A program made the position numbers and the translations under genes. The notes under the pieces are model-generated. The model made no database searches. It worked only from the letters and a program-made list of their open reading frames with translations, and was not told the DNA's origin. From Cyanobacteria bacterium T3Sed10_376R1m (GTDB lineage: Bacteria > Cyanobacteriota > Cyanobacteriia > Cyanobacteriales > Cyanobacteriaceae): a stretch of 7,441 nt of DNA. This document shows, piece by piece, positions 1 through 6,109 of this stretch; the stretch's first letter is position 1; the number at the start of each line of letters is the position of its first letter. Where the stretch lies: contig PXEJ01000094.1 of NCBI GenBank assembly GCA_003566215.1, forward strand, positions 1 through 7,441, written 5' to 3'.

Positions 1-675
1 AAGGCGATCGCCCATCACTGGCATTTACCCCTTCTAAGGCTAGACGTGGGACGATTATTCGGGGGTTTAGTCGGCGAATCTGAATCCCGTACCCGTCAGA
101 TGATTAACTTAGCAGAAGCACTTTCTCCCTGTATCCTATGGATAGATGAAATTGACAAAAGTTTTTCTGGAGCAGACGGAAAAGGAGACTCTGGCACAAC
201 GAGCCGAGTTTTTGGCACATTTATTACTTGGTTAGGGGAGAAAAAAAGCCCAGTCTTTGTAGTCGCCACTGCCAACAATATCCAAAACCTACCAGCAGAA
301 ATATTAAGAAAAGGACGTTTTGATGAAATATTTTTTGTAGGTTTACCTAGTCAAGATGAAAGGGAAGCAATTTTTTCCGTACATTTAAATCGCCTACGTC
401 CTCAAAATATAGGAACTTATGACTTAAAACGTTTAGCCTACGAAACCCCTGAATTTTCAGGGGCAGAAATTGAACAAACCATCATTGAAGCCATGCACTT
501 AGGTTTTAGTCAAAATCGAGACTTTACCACCGATGATATTTTACTTGCCGCTAGTCAAATCATTCCCCTTGCCCGTACCGCAAGGGATCAAATTGCCTTT
601 CTCGAAAATTGGGCAACTTCTGGAAAAGCCAGATTAGCTTCCCGGAACTATCAATTAAGGATTATGGATAGTTAG
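1..675 (+). CDS. Ycf46-like AAA+ ATPase, C-terminal part (5' end outside window)
   Basis: This is the C-terminal part of a AAA+ ATPase of the cyanobacterial/plastid Ycf46 type. The frame is open from base 1, where it reads KAIAHHWHLPLLRLDVG, as expected just after a Walker A motif, so the GTG at 46 is internal and not the start. In the 224 visible residues I see Walker B (CILWIDEIDK, acidic pair near residues 49-50), a sensor-1 region (VVATANN, about 87-93), and the arginine-finger region (ILRKGRFDE, about 101-108). A small helical lid domain follows, containing EFSGAEIEQTIIEAM. Walker A is missing only because of the window edge. The family is about 500 residues long, so a little under half is present. 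Ycf46 proteins have been linked to photosynthesis and inorganic-carbon response in cyanobacteria, but the substrate is not established. The gene ends 9 bases from the convergent permease gene. The family call is firm; the precise role is not. Confidence 0.9.
   Translation, partial: KAIAHHWHLPLLRLDVGRLFGGLVGESESRTRQMINLAEALSPCILWIDEIDKSFSGADGKGDSGTTSRVFGTFITWLGEKKSPVFVVATANNIQNLPAEILRKGRFDEIFFVGLPSQDEREAIFSVHLNRLRPQNIGTYDLKRLAYETPEFSGAEIEQTIIEAMHLGFSQNRDFTTDDILLAASQIIPLARTARDQIAFLENWATSGKARLASRNYQLRIMDS
4..11. repeat. HIP1 octamer palindrome GCGATCGC
   Basis: This is a perfect HIP1 octamer inside the longer palindrome GGCGATCGCC (3-12), lying within the Ycf46-like coding region. HIP1 is highly over-represented in many cyanobacterial genomes and supports the taxonomic call. 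No gene-specific function is implied. Confidence 0.85.
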
Positions 676-684
676 GTTTTGCTC

Positions 685-1848
685 CTATTTTGTGGTTTGA
701 TATAGTAACCAACCCCCCACACCCAAACCGACAATATTACCCAGCCAAGCACCCACAAAAGGGGTTAAAACCCCCCAAATTCCCATTGATTCCCCCATAA
801 AGGAAAGAATGTAATAGGTGACAATTAAGCCAATACAAATACCAAAACTTTTTCCTTTTCCCGTACTTTGGGGACGAATGCCGATGGCACAACCAATTAA
901 AGCAAATACTAAACAAACGAAAGGAAGAGCAATTTTTCCTTGAATTTTTACCTGCAAAGTACGAACTTCTTTTTCTTTACCCTCTAATTTTGCTATTGCC
1001 AAATATTCCCTAGCTTGGCTAATACTCATCTCATCATAGCTTAAAGGGCGCTCGGCAAAATCTAAGGGCGATCGGGGCAAGGCTAATTGTTGCTGTTCAA
1101 AACGCACCACATTTCGATAACTACCATCTGTGGCGATCGTATAAATAGTACCATTAAAAAAATCCCAAATATTTTCACGAATATTCCATTGCGCACTTTC
1201 AGATGTCAAAATTTGACTAATTCCTTTACGGGAAAAATCAAGGATAGTTAAAAACTTCATCCTTTCTCCGTTAAATTCTTCAGCATAAAATAGTCTGACT
1301 AACCCATAATTAGAATCACCATCCTCTTGCTCAATATTGCCGTACTCAGGATAAAGAATATTTCGTTCTTTTAGATTTGGATTAACCTCATTTAAAGCTC
1401 TTTGCATCGTAAGAGTTGCCTCTCGGTTGGCAGAAGGGGCAACAATATCATTAATAAAAAAAGTTAGTCCTGTAACCAATAAACTTAATATAATGGCAGG
1501 AACAACTAAACGATAAAGATTTATGCCCACACTACGTAAAGCAATAATTTCACTATCGCTAGACAACCGACTATAAGTCATCAAAGTTGCTAATAAAATT
1601 GACATGGGAAATGCCAAAACAATAAATTCAGGCATCCTCAATAAAAAAATTTTCATGGCAAGGGTAAATACCAGCCCTGATTCTGTAATACGGCGAATCA
1701 AATCAAATAAAGTACCGATAGATAATCCTAATGCTGTAAAAATACCAATGCCAAATAGAAAAGGCGGTAGTAATTCCCCCAGAATATATTGATCCATGAC
1801 CGAAATTTTATGGGGAAAAATTGTGGATTTTTTCTGCTGGTTTTCCAT
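685..1848 (-). CDS. lptF: LPS export ABC transporter permease, LptF/LptG family
   Basis: This inner-membrane permease of the YjgP/YjgQ (LptF/LptG) family extracts lipopolysaccharide from the inner membrane, powered by LptB, and passes it to the periplasmic bridge. The 387 residues show the family layout. Three N-terminal membrane segments lie at about 27-50, 65-92 and 111-133. A large periplasmic beta-rich domain spans about 140-300, and three C-terminal membrane segments lie at about 304-324, 335-352 and 362-383. The stretch SDSEIIALRSVGI (97-109) matches the cytoplasmic coupling helix that contacts the ATPase. The start is 5 bases after the lptB stop, indicating translational coupling. An alternative Met at residue 18 (MDQYILGELL) is possible, since no clear Shine-Dalgarno decides between them. 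Proteobacteria use an LptF/LptG heterodimer; only one permease is seen here. It may act as a homodimer or with a partner encoded elsewhere. The lptF symbol is a family label, because F and G cannot be told apart from this sequence. Confidence 0.92.
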   Translation of the reverse strand: MENQQKKSTIFPHKISVMDQYILGELLPPFLFGIGIFTALGLSIGTLFDLIRRITESGLVFTLAMKIFLLRMPEFIVLAFPMSILLATLMTYSRLSSDSEIIALRSVGINLYRLVVPAIILSLLVTGLTFFINDIVAPSANREATLTMQRALNEVNPNLKERNILYPEYGNIEQEDGDSNYGLVRLFYAEEFNGERMKFLTILDFSRKGISQILTSESAQWNIRENIWDFFNGTIYTIATDGSYRNVVRFEQQQLALPRSPLDFAERPLSYDEMSISQAREYLAIAKLEGKEKEVRTLQVKIQGKIALPFVCLVFALIGCAIGIRPQSTGKGKSFGICIGLIVTYYILSFMGESMGIWGVLTPFVGAWLGNIVGLGVGGWLLYQTTK

Positions 1849-1853
1849 GGGCT

Positions 1854-2582
1854 TTAAACTTGAAATTTGTGTCCCAAGTAATATTTTTTTACGAGGGGAT
1901 TTTTATATAATTCTAGTCCTGTACCTGATGCTAAAATTTGTCCTTCTCTCATGATATAAGATCGGTTGGTGATGGCTAGGGTTTCTCTAACATTATGGTC
2001 TGTAATTAAAATACCCATTCCTTGATGTTTTAAGCCATCGATAATGTCTTGAATTTCTGAAACTGCGATCGGATCGACTCCTGCAAAGGGCTCATCTAAT
2101 AATAAAAATTTTGGTCCTTGGGTACCTACGGCTAATGCTCTAGCTAATTCTGTGCGCCGTCTTTCTCCTCCAGATACTTGAGAACCCTTGGTATCTACTA
2201 CTTTTTGAAGACGAAATTCTTCTATTAGTTCTTTTAATCGTAGTTTACGACTACGGGGGGAGGTATTTGTTTGTTCTAAAACTAATTGGATATTTTCTTT
2301 AACGGTCAAATTTCTAAAAATACTTGCTTGTTGGGTAAGATAACCAATGCCTAATTTTGCTCTTTGGTTGAGTTTTAGAGCTGTTATATCTTGCTCGTCT
2401 AGGGTAACTTTACCTTCATTGGGCATGATTAACCCTGTGGTAATGTAAAAGGTTGTGGTTTTTCCTGCTCCGTTTGGTCCTAATAGACCAACTATTTCCC
2501 CTTGTTCTACTTTTAGGTTGACTCGGTTAACGATACATCTTTTTCCATAGTATTTATGTATATTTTTTAATGTTAGTTCCAT
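1854..2582 (-). CDS. lptB: LPS export ABC transporter ATP-binding protein LptB
   Basis: This cytoplasmic ATPase is expected to drive lipopolysaccharide extraction by the LptF/G-type permease. The 242 residues form a complete nucleotide-binding domain. Walker A is GPNGAGKTT (35-43), the Q-loop lies around YLTQQ (81-85), and the signature is VSGGERRR (136-143). Walker B is FLLLDEP (159-165) followed by the D-loop AGVD, and the switch histidine is His196 in ITDHN. The LptB-typical start LKNIHKYYGKR and the C-terminal ending around YYLGHKF make this family clear among ABC ATPases, and the length matches the usual 235-245 residues. It lies between the LptA-like gene (33 bases upstream) and the permease (5 bases downstream), which independently supports the assignment. 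The nearest similar family, branched-chain amino acid LivG/LivF ATPases, would not have these neighbours. Confidence 0.96.
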   Translation of the reverse strand: MELTLKNIHKYYGKRCIVNRVNLKVEQGEIVGLLGPNGAGKTTTFYITTGLIMPNEGKVTLDEQDITALKLNQRAKLGIGYLTQQASIFRNLTVKENIQLVLEQTNTSPRSRKLRLKELIEEFRLQKVVDTKGSQVSGGERRRTELARALAVGTQGPKFLLLDEPFAGVDPIAVSEIQDIIDGLKHQGMGILITDHNVRETLAITNRSYIMREGQILASGTGLELYKNPLVKKYYLGHKFQV

Positions 2583-2615
2583 CTTTTTTATTGAGCAACC
2601 AGTAAAGCAAGTTTT

Positions 2616-3020
2616 TTAAGGTTCTTCTATGAGATAAACTGATTCTACTTGTCTTTGATTTTGGGGGGTGGCTATGAACCTTCCCTCGTCTATTAAGTAT
2701 GTCATAGTTTCTGCTCTGATGGTATTACCGTCTTGAATTAGCTGTACGTTACCGTTAAGTACTAATCTTCTTTCTTGACTAAAATATTGAGCTTGAGCGG
2801 CGGTGGCTTGAATGTTTCGGGCTGGATAGTTTACAAACACGTTGCCTCTGGCGGTAATTATTCCTGTCTCTGAGTTGGCTTCTTGTACGTCGGATTTGAC
2901 GGTTAGGGATTGTCTATTGTTGTTTTGAGTAAGGGCGATGGTTGGGTTAATGATTATCCCTGTGGTTATGGTGGCGGTTATGGCACTGAGGGTTATTAGT
3001 TGGTGGTAGATTTTGTTCAT
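2616..3020 (-). CDS. lptA: LptA/OstA-like periplasmic LPS transport protein
   Basis: This small exported protein of the LptA/OstA (YhbN) family is the likely periplasmic bridge component that carries lipopolysaccharide toward the outer membrane. The 134 residues begin with a basic stretch and a hydrophobic segment (about 8-30, ending near NPTIAL), which looks like a Sec signal peptide. The rest is an OstA-type beta domain with recurrent elements such as ITARGNVFVNY, IQATAAQAQY, LVLNGNVQLIQDG and TIRAETMTYLIDEGRF, spaced as in beta-jellyroll repeats. It is shorter than the E. coli protein (185 residues), with room for a single compact jellyroll. Whether it polymerises as E. coli LptA does cannot be seen. 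It lies 33 bases upstream of lptB and is probably co-transcribed with it. No LptC or LptD gene is in the window. The start is the only Met near the signal peptide; no good Shine-Dalgarno precedes it. Confidence 0.88.
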   Translation of the reverse strand: MNKIYHQLITLSAITATITTGIIINPTIALTQNNNRQSLTVKSDVQEANSETGIITARGNVFVNYPARNIQATAAQAQYFSQERRLVLNGNVQLIQDGNTIRAETMTYLIDEGRFIATPQNQRQVESVYLIEEP

Positions 3021-3113
3021 GTTTTTGTGCAGGAGGATGATTTTATGGGGAAAGAAAATGGGTTTATAAGTCTTTTTTATTGTGACGATGGGGGTGATAG
3101 TTTTGTTGCTTGT

Positions 3114-3761
3114 TTATTGTTTTGAGAGTATAAATACGCTGCCTTGATTGCCTCTACTAATGCGTAAGTCTTGGTCTAGGTAGCTGGTTTCTAGCCATCC
3201 GTTTTGGTTGCTGATGGTATTAATGTTTTTGTTTATGGTAATGTCTAGGGGATAAAATTTATTGTTGTTGTTTATTTTTTTGATGAATTGCTGGGGAGAT
3301 TGATAGTTGAGTAGGCTTTTTAAGCCGATGATGGTGCGTCCAAAGTTGATGTTTATTTTTTTATCATTTACTTTTTCCCAATTTGCGATCGCAATTACAA
3401 CACCATCTAAAAATGGTAATCCTTTTAGTTCGGCAATATTATAAACTTGTTGAGGATTAATACTAATAAATTGATAAATATGCTTTATCTCCACTAGGGG
3501 AATATTATTTAATCCTAATAAATTTTTACTGTCGGTGTACAATAAACGCCAATTTCCCTCAAGCAAAGATGGATTTTCTAAGGGCTTAGGGTAAGGATTT
3601 TGATCTTCTAGTTGTTCTATGGCACCCAAAATTTCGATTCTATCAGCGTTTGATGTGCTTTTTTGAAATGGATTCAGTGTTGTTATTAGAGAAGGGGGGT
3701 TAAGTGCGATCGCACTTTGCCATTTATCAATAGCATTGAGTAAAATAGTTTTCGCATTCAT
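3114..3761 (-). CDS. PAP/fibrillin family protein (plastid-lipid-associated-like)
   Basis: This is a member of the PAP/fibrillin family, lipocalin-like proteins associated with thylakoids and lipid bodies in plastids and cyanobacteria. The 215 residues carry the family's two most recognisable parts. One is an N-terminal LEGNWRLLYTDSKNLLGL block (67-84). The other is a C-terminal block from about 188 to 212 containing GWLETSYLDQDLRISRG and then a GSVFIL strand. An N-terminal helix (about 5-55) precedes the barrel. The segment at about 160-187 is unusually rich in Asn, Lys and Ile, probably a variable loop. There is no signal peptide, so it is cytoplasmic or thylakoid-peripheral. It lies 93 bases upstream of lptA in the same direction and may share a transcript with the lpt genes, which is inference. 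The ligand is unknown; hydrophobic molecules such as quinones or carotenoids have been proposed for the family. Confidence 0.87.
   Translation of the reverse strand: MNAKTILLNAIDKWQSAIALNPPSLITTLNPFQKSTSNADRIEILGAIEQLEDQNPYPKPLENPSLLEGNWRLLYTDSKNLLGLNNIPLVEIKHIYQFISINPQQVYNIAELKGLPFLDGVVIAIANWEKVNDKKININFGRTIIGLKSLLNYQSPQQFIKKINNNNKFYPLDITINKNINTISNQNGWLETSYLDQDLRISRGNQGSVFILSKQ
3385..3392. repeat. HIP1 octamer palindrome GCGATCGC
   Basis: This is a second perfect HIP1 octamer, inside the fibrillin coding region. It is a genome-signature element of cyanobacteria. Confidence 0.85.
3706..3713. repeat. HIP1 octamer palindrome GCGATCGC
   Basis: This third perfect HIP1 octamer lies at the centre of a 14-base palindrome, AGTGCGATCGCACT (3703-3716), near the 5' end of the fibrillin gene. 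It is 48 bases inside the coding start and is probably an ordinary HIP1 site rather than an operator. Confidence 0.85.
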
Positions 3762-3819
3762 GAATAATCTGATAGAATATAGTGTCCTGACGAAATTAAC
3801 TGTTATTGCTTATTAGTTT
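3762..3819. promoter_or_regulatory. Divergent intergenic region between fibrillin and DUF3134 genes
   Basis: This 58-base gap separates two divergently transcribed genes, so promoters or at least leaders for both should lie in or next to it. Possible -10-like hexamers are TATATT, read leftward from the segment near 3776-3781, and TAGAAT, read rightward at about 3773-3778. Neither has a convincing -35 at the normal spacing. The call rests on gene arrangement rather than on a clear promoter sequence. Confidence 0.4.
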
Positions 3820-4068
3820 ATGAAAAATCCTGCACTCCGTAAAGAGAAACGGTACGAACCAGCACCAGTAATCCCTTTAAAACAAGAAGGCTCACTTTTA
3901 GAATGGTTAGAAAACAATAATAGAATTATTTATCGAGAAGAAAAAGAGGAAAAAGTAACTATAGTTCCAGTAGCCGAAGATGAAGAAATTTCTGAACTAA
4001 TCGACGGAGAAGATGATGACTTTGAAAATGACCTAGATAATGACAGCGACTTAGATGACGACATTTAA
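3820..4068 (+). CDS. DUF3134 family small acidic protein
   Basis: This 82-residue protein matches the cyanobacterial DUF3134 family, whose function is unknown to me. The family-like part is the N-terminal half: a short basic start (MKNPALRKEKRYEPAPVIPL), then SLLEWLENNNRIIYRE (25-40). From about residue 53 the protein becomes extremely acidic, with 18 Asp or Glu among the last 30 residues, and is probably disordered. There is no signal peptide or membrane segment, so it should be soluble in the cytoplasm. It is a single rightward gene, divergent from the fibrillin gene and convergent with rbfA (59 bases between stops). The start is the first ATG of the frame, in the divergent gap; no strong Shine-Dalgarno precedes it. 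The family name is assigned from recalled resemblance of the N-terminal motif, so it is somewhat less certain than the coding call. Confidence 0.82.
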   Translation: MKNPALRKEKRYEPAPVIPLKQEGSLLEWLENNNRIIYREEKEEKVTIVPVAEDEEISELIDGEDDDFENDLDNDSDLDDDI

Positions 4069-4127
4069 AATAAGCTCATCTCCTCATTTTTTTTAGTCTC
4101 ACACAAAGGGGTAAACCCTCCTATGGT

Positions 4128-4520
4128 TTATTCCTCCGCACCAATTTCTTCACCATAATCTTTTTCCTCCAAAGGTTGAATACGGTTAATCAACTGAATT
4201 AGTTGATCTCCCTTTTCTAAAGAAGAATCCTCCACAAAACGAAGTTCAGGGGTATGACGAAGACTAATTTTTTGTCCTAAACTGCGTCTAACAAAACCCG
4301 TACATCCTTTTAAACCCACCATCGTTTCCTTTTTTGCCTCTGGGGTACCATAAATACTCACAAAAATTTTAGCGTGTTGTAAGTCTCCTGACACCTCTAC
4401 ATGAGTAATACTAACCATTCCAGCCCCTACCCTATCATCTTTTATTTCAGTCAATAACATTTGACTTACCTCCCTTTTTATCAAAGAAGATACTTTTTCA
4501 ATTCTGCGACTATTAGCCAT
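4128..4520 (-). CDS. rbfA: 30S ribosome-binding factor A
   Basis: RbfA is a small KH-type protein that binds the immature 30S subunit and assists 16S rRNA 5'-end maturation; it matters especially for growth in the cold. The 130 residues show the whole family pattern. The N-terminal helix is [19 protein letters not shown] (5-23), followed by [21 protein letters not shown] (28-48, the turn and first strands), then [10 protein letters not shown] (49-58). The C-terminal helix-strand pair includes [20 protein letters not shown], which holds the typical LRxxPELRF motif. The acidic tail after about residue 117 is variable in the family. It lies 117 bases downstream of the DUF751 gene on the same strand and probably shares its transcript. 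The start is the first ATG matching the family's MANSRR beginning; an AGGA lies about 13 bases upstream, too distant for a normal Shine-Dalgarno. Confidence 0.96.
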   Translation of the reverse strand: MANSRRIEKVSSLIKREVSQMLLTEIKDDRVGAGMVSITHVEVSGDLQHAKIFVSIYGTPEAKKETMVGLKGCTGFVRRSLGQKISLRHTPELRFVEDSSLEKGDQLIQLINRIQPLEEKDYGEEIGAEE

Positions 4521-4559
4521 TTTTATATAAAATTCCTACTTTACAACAAATAATTTAAT

Positions 4560-4583
4560 ATTCTCGAAACCATCCTAATTAAT
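4560..4583. repeat. Imperfect direct repeat, copy 1 (upstream of rbfA)
   Basis: Reading rightward, this segment is ATTCTCGAAA then CCATCC then TAATTAAT. The same three blocks recur in the same order and orientation at 4821-4848, where copy 2 has three extra A residues after the first block and one extra A after the second. Copy 1 is non-coding and lies 40-63 bases upstream of the rbfA start. Confidence 0.6.
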
Positions 4584-4637
4584 CTAATATTTTCTGTACA
4601 AAAAATATTAATTAACCAATTTATTTTAACTCTATTT

Positions 4638-4841
4638 CTAGACAGGATTCAATCCTAGCATTGCCTCTAAGGTAAAATAAAGAAAAGAAAACACACCAAT
4701 TAAAACACCTAAAATAGCAATTCCCGTCAAAGGATTTTTAAAAAGTGGTTTAATTTGATCCCATAAAAAAATAAAAATTCCTAAAATCAAACTCACCATG
4801 TAGCGAGGATAACGTAACACATTCTCGAAAAAACCATCCAT
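4638..4841 (-). CDS. DUF751 family small membrane protein
   Basis: This 67-residue protein matches the cyanobacterial/plastid DUF751 family (Ycf33-like in some annotations) of small integral membrane proteins. Two hydrophobic segments are visible: about 14-28 (YMVSLILGIFIFLWD) and about 39-62 (GIAILGVLIGVFSFLYF onward). They are joined by the conserved-looking turn IKPLFKNPLTG (30-40). The start, MDGFFENVLRYPRYM, is the usual family beginning, which fixes the start codon. The C-terminal LEAMLGLNPV also fits. It probably sits in the thylakoid or plasma membrane; its function is unknown. It is upstream of rbfA on the same strand, an arrangement I recall as recurrent in cyanobacteria, but the functional link is unexplained. 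Its first bases are near-duplicated upstream of rbfA. Confidence 0.87.
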   Translation of the reverse strand: MDGFFENVLRYPRYMVSLILGIFIFLWDQIKPLFKNPLTGIAILGVLIGVFSFLYFTLEAMLGLNPV

Positions 4842-4848
4842 AATTATT
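4821..4848. repeat. Imperfect direct repeat, copy 2 (start of DUF751 gene)
   Basis: This is the partner of the segment at 4560-4583. Here the blocks ATTCTCGAAA, CCATCC and TAATTATT cover the start codon and first seven codons of the DUF751 gene, read on the opposite strand. Relative to copy 1 there is a 3-base and a 1-base insertion, so coding capacity differs. Confidence 0.6.
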
Positions 4849-4887
4849 AAATACTTATAACTCGATTTTATTGAACTTATTATATAT

Positions 4888-4896
4888 ATTTTACCA
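4888..4896 (-). promoter_or_regulatory. Possible extended -10 promoter for the DUF751-rbfA unit
   Basis: Read leftward, the bases are TGGTAAAAT, which fits an extended -10 (TGn followed by TAAAAT). It lies about 47 bases before the DUF751 start codon, in a 69-base gap that follows the PatA-like gene. A second candidate, TATAAT, lies at 4879-4884. No good -35 is seen for either, so this is a candidate only. Confidence 0.3.
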
Positions 4897-4910
4897 GATT
4901 TTCCTTAAGA

Positions 4911-6101
4911 TTATTTACCTTCCGTTTTCTCAGGTTTTAAGTGTTTAGTAATCATATCTAAAATAGTTTCCTTTTTTAAAGGTTTTGTTAGAACATCCGA
5001 GAATCCAACTAAGTTAAAATGTTCTGGATCTATTTTGCTAGGATCATTAGTAAGCAAAATAATAGGAATTTTCTCAAAATCATTTATATTTCTAATCTTT
5101 ACTATTAAATCATAAGCACTAGCAGACATCATTTCTAAATCTAAAAAAATTAAATTAGGCGGTTCTTGAGCCATAGAAATCACTGCAAAATCACCGTGAT
5201 TAAAAGAAGTAAAAACATAATTAAAAGGAATAACAGAAGATTTTATTTGTTCAATAAGAGGAAACTGATCTGTAATACAAGCAATATTAGCTTTTTGACC
5301 ATCAGAATATTGTTTCTTGGGAATATTTTGCCAAGGAAAAACCCCATCATCTGTGTCAATTAATTCAATTAATCCTAATTGAAAATAGGGAATCATCATT
5401 TTAGTCATTAAAACCATGTCTTGGTTAAGTTGAAAATGTAAATCCCTAATAGTATTCTTACCATTAAACAATTTTTCCATTATCTTATAGGTATTAGGAG
5501 AAGTTCGTTTTTGAAGCTCATCGTGTTGACGAATGATCGGCGCTTTATTAGGAGAGCGATCTGCTAATTTTGCTCCCTGCCAACTTTGCCATTCTTGCCA
5601 AACTTCCACAATTAATTGTTCAGTATCAATAAAAGCTAATTGAGTAGAAGATACACTTTCTTTTTGAACAATATCAAAATTAACCTCCATTATTTGGGTT
5701 AAATCAAATAAAATCTCTGAGGTAATACCTTTAATAATTTTATTTACTTGAGAGGGAACCAAAATATTTTTTTTGACTAAAGTCGATAGTAAATTATATT
5801 CCCAATTTGCTTTAAAACTAGGATTATTAAAAAAACTAAGATCAAAATTTGCTAACTCATGGAGTGCTTTAGGAGCTGCACTACTTACATTTCTACGCCA
5901 TCTTTTATTAGGATGTTTTCCCCCTGTGGCATAAGTAATCCTGCCTAAATACATAGAAAAAAACCATTGAACTCCTTCTTTTGAGGTAAAAGTTAATTGC
6001 CCCGTAAATTGAGGAACTTTTAAGGTTTTAAATAAATGAGCTTGTCGTGTACCGACAAATTGAGGAATTGCAACTTTAAAAGAATCATTTATTTCAGACA
6101 T
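4911..6101 (-). CDS. PatA-type response regulator (PATAN domain plus receiver)
   Basis: This is a response regulator of the cyanobacterial PatA subfamily, which includes proteins acting in heterocyst patterning, phototaxis and pilus control. The 396 residues contain an N-terminal PATAN domain (about 20-130), recognisable from LFKTLKVPQFTGQLTF and YLGRITYATGGKHPNKRWRR. A central helical region follows, and a C-terminal receiver spans about 270-390. In the receiver the phospho-acceptor is Asp341 (IFLDLEM), the switch residue is Thr361 (ILLTND), and the conserved Lys is Lys383 (LTKPL). The usual acidic pair is reduced to Thr277-Asp278 (ITDQ), so metal binding may be altered. There is no DNA-binding domain, so output is probably through protein contacts. 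No kinase, chemotaxis or pilus gene lies beside it in the window, so the pathway cannot be named. It is flanked by a 69-base gap downstream and a 408-base gap upstream, so it is probably its own transcription unit. Confidence 0.9.
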   Translation of the reverse strand: MSEINDSFKVAIPQFVGTRQAHLFKTLKVPQFTGQLTFTSKEGVQWFFSMYLGRITYATGGKHPNKRWRRNVSSAAPKALHELANFDLSFFNNPSFKANWEYNLLSTLVKKNILVPSQVNKIIKGITSEILFDLTQIMEVNFDIVQKESVSSTQLAFIDTEQLIVEVWQEWQSWQGAKLADRSPNKAPIIRQHDELQKRTSPNTYKIMEKLFNGKNTIRDLHFQLNQDMVLMTKMMIPYFQLGLIELIDTDDGVFPWQNIPKKQYSDGQKANIACITDQFPLIEQIKSSVIPFNYVFTSFNHGDFAVISMAQEPPNLIFLDLEMMSASAYDLIVKIRNINDFEKIPIILLTNDPSKIDPEHFNLVGFSDVLTKPLKKETILDMITKHLKPEKTEGK

Positions 6102-6109
6102 TATAGTAT

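Noticed and set aside
96..278. Leftward open frame of 60 codons
   Set aside because: It lies opposite the Walker B and sensor region of the Ycf46-like ATPase, whose frame is clearly coding; no family resemblance.
1604..1792. Rightward open frame of 62 codons
   Set aside because: It is antisense to the conserved membrane segments of the LPS permease; a shadow frame.
4053..4094. Possible terminator of the DUF3134 gene: AGATGA paired with TCATCT, then eight T residues
   Set aside because: The stem is only 6 weak pairs with a 17-base loop, lies partly inside coding sequence, and the T run starts 5 bases after the stem.
4112..4130. Hairpin TAAACC / GGTTTA at the rbfA stop codon as a terminator
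   Set aside because: No T tract follows it on either strand, and the stem is only 6 mainly AT pairs.
5166..5363. Rightward open frame of 65 codons
   Set aside because: It is antisense to the receiver domain of the PatA-like regulator; composition is that of a shadow frame in AT-rich DNA.
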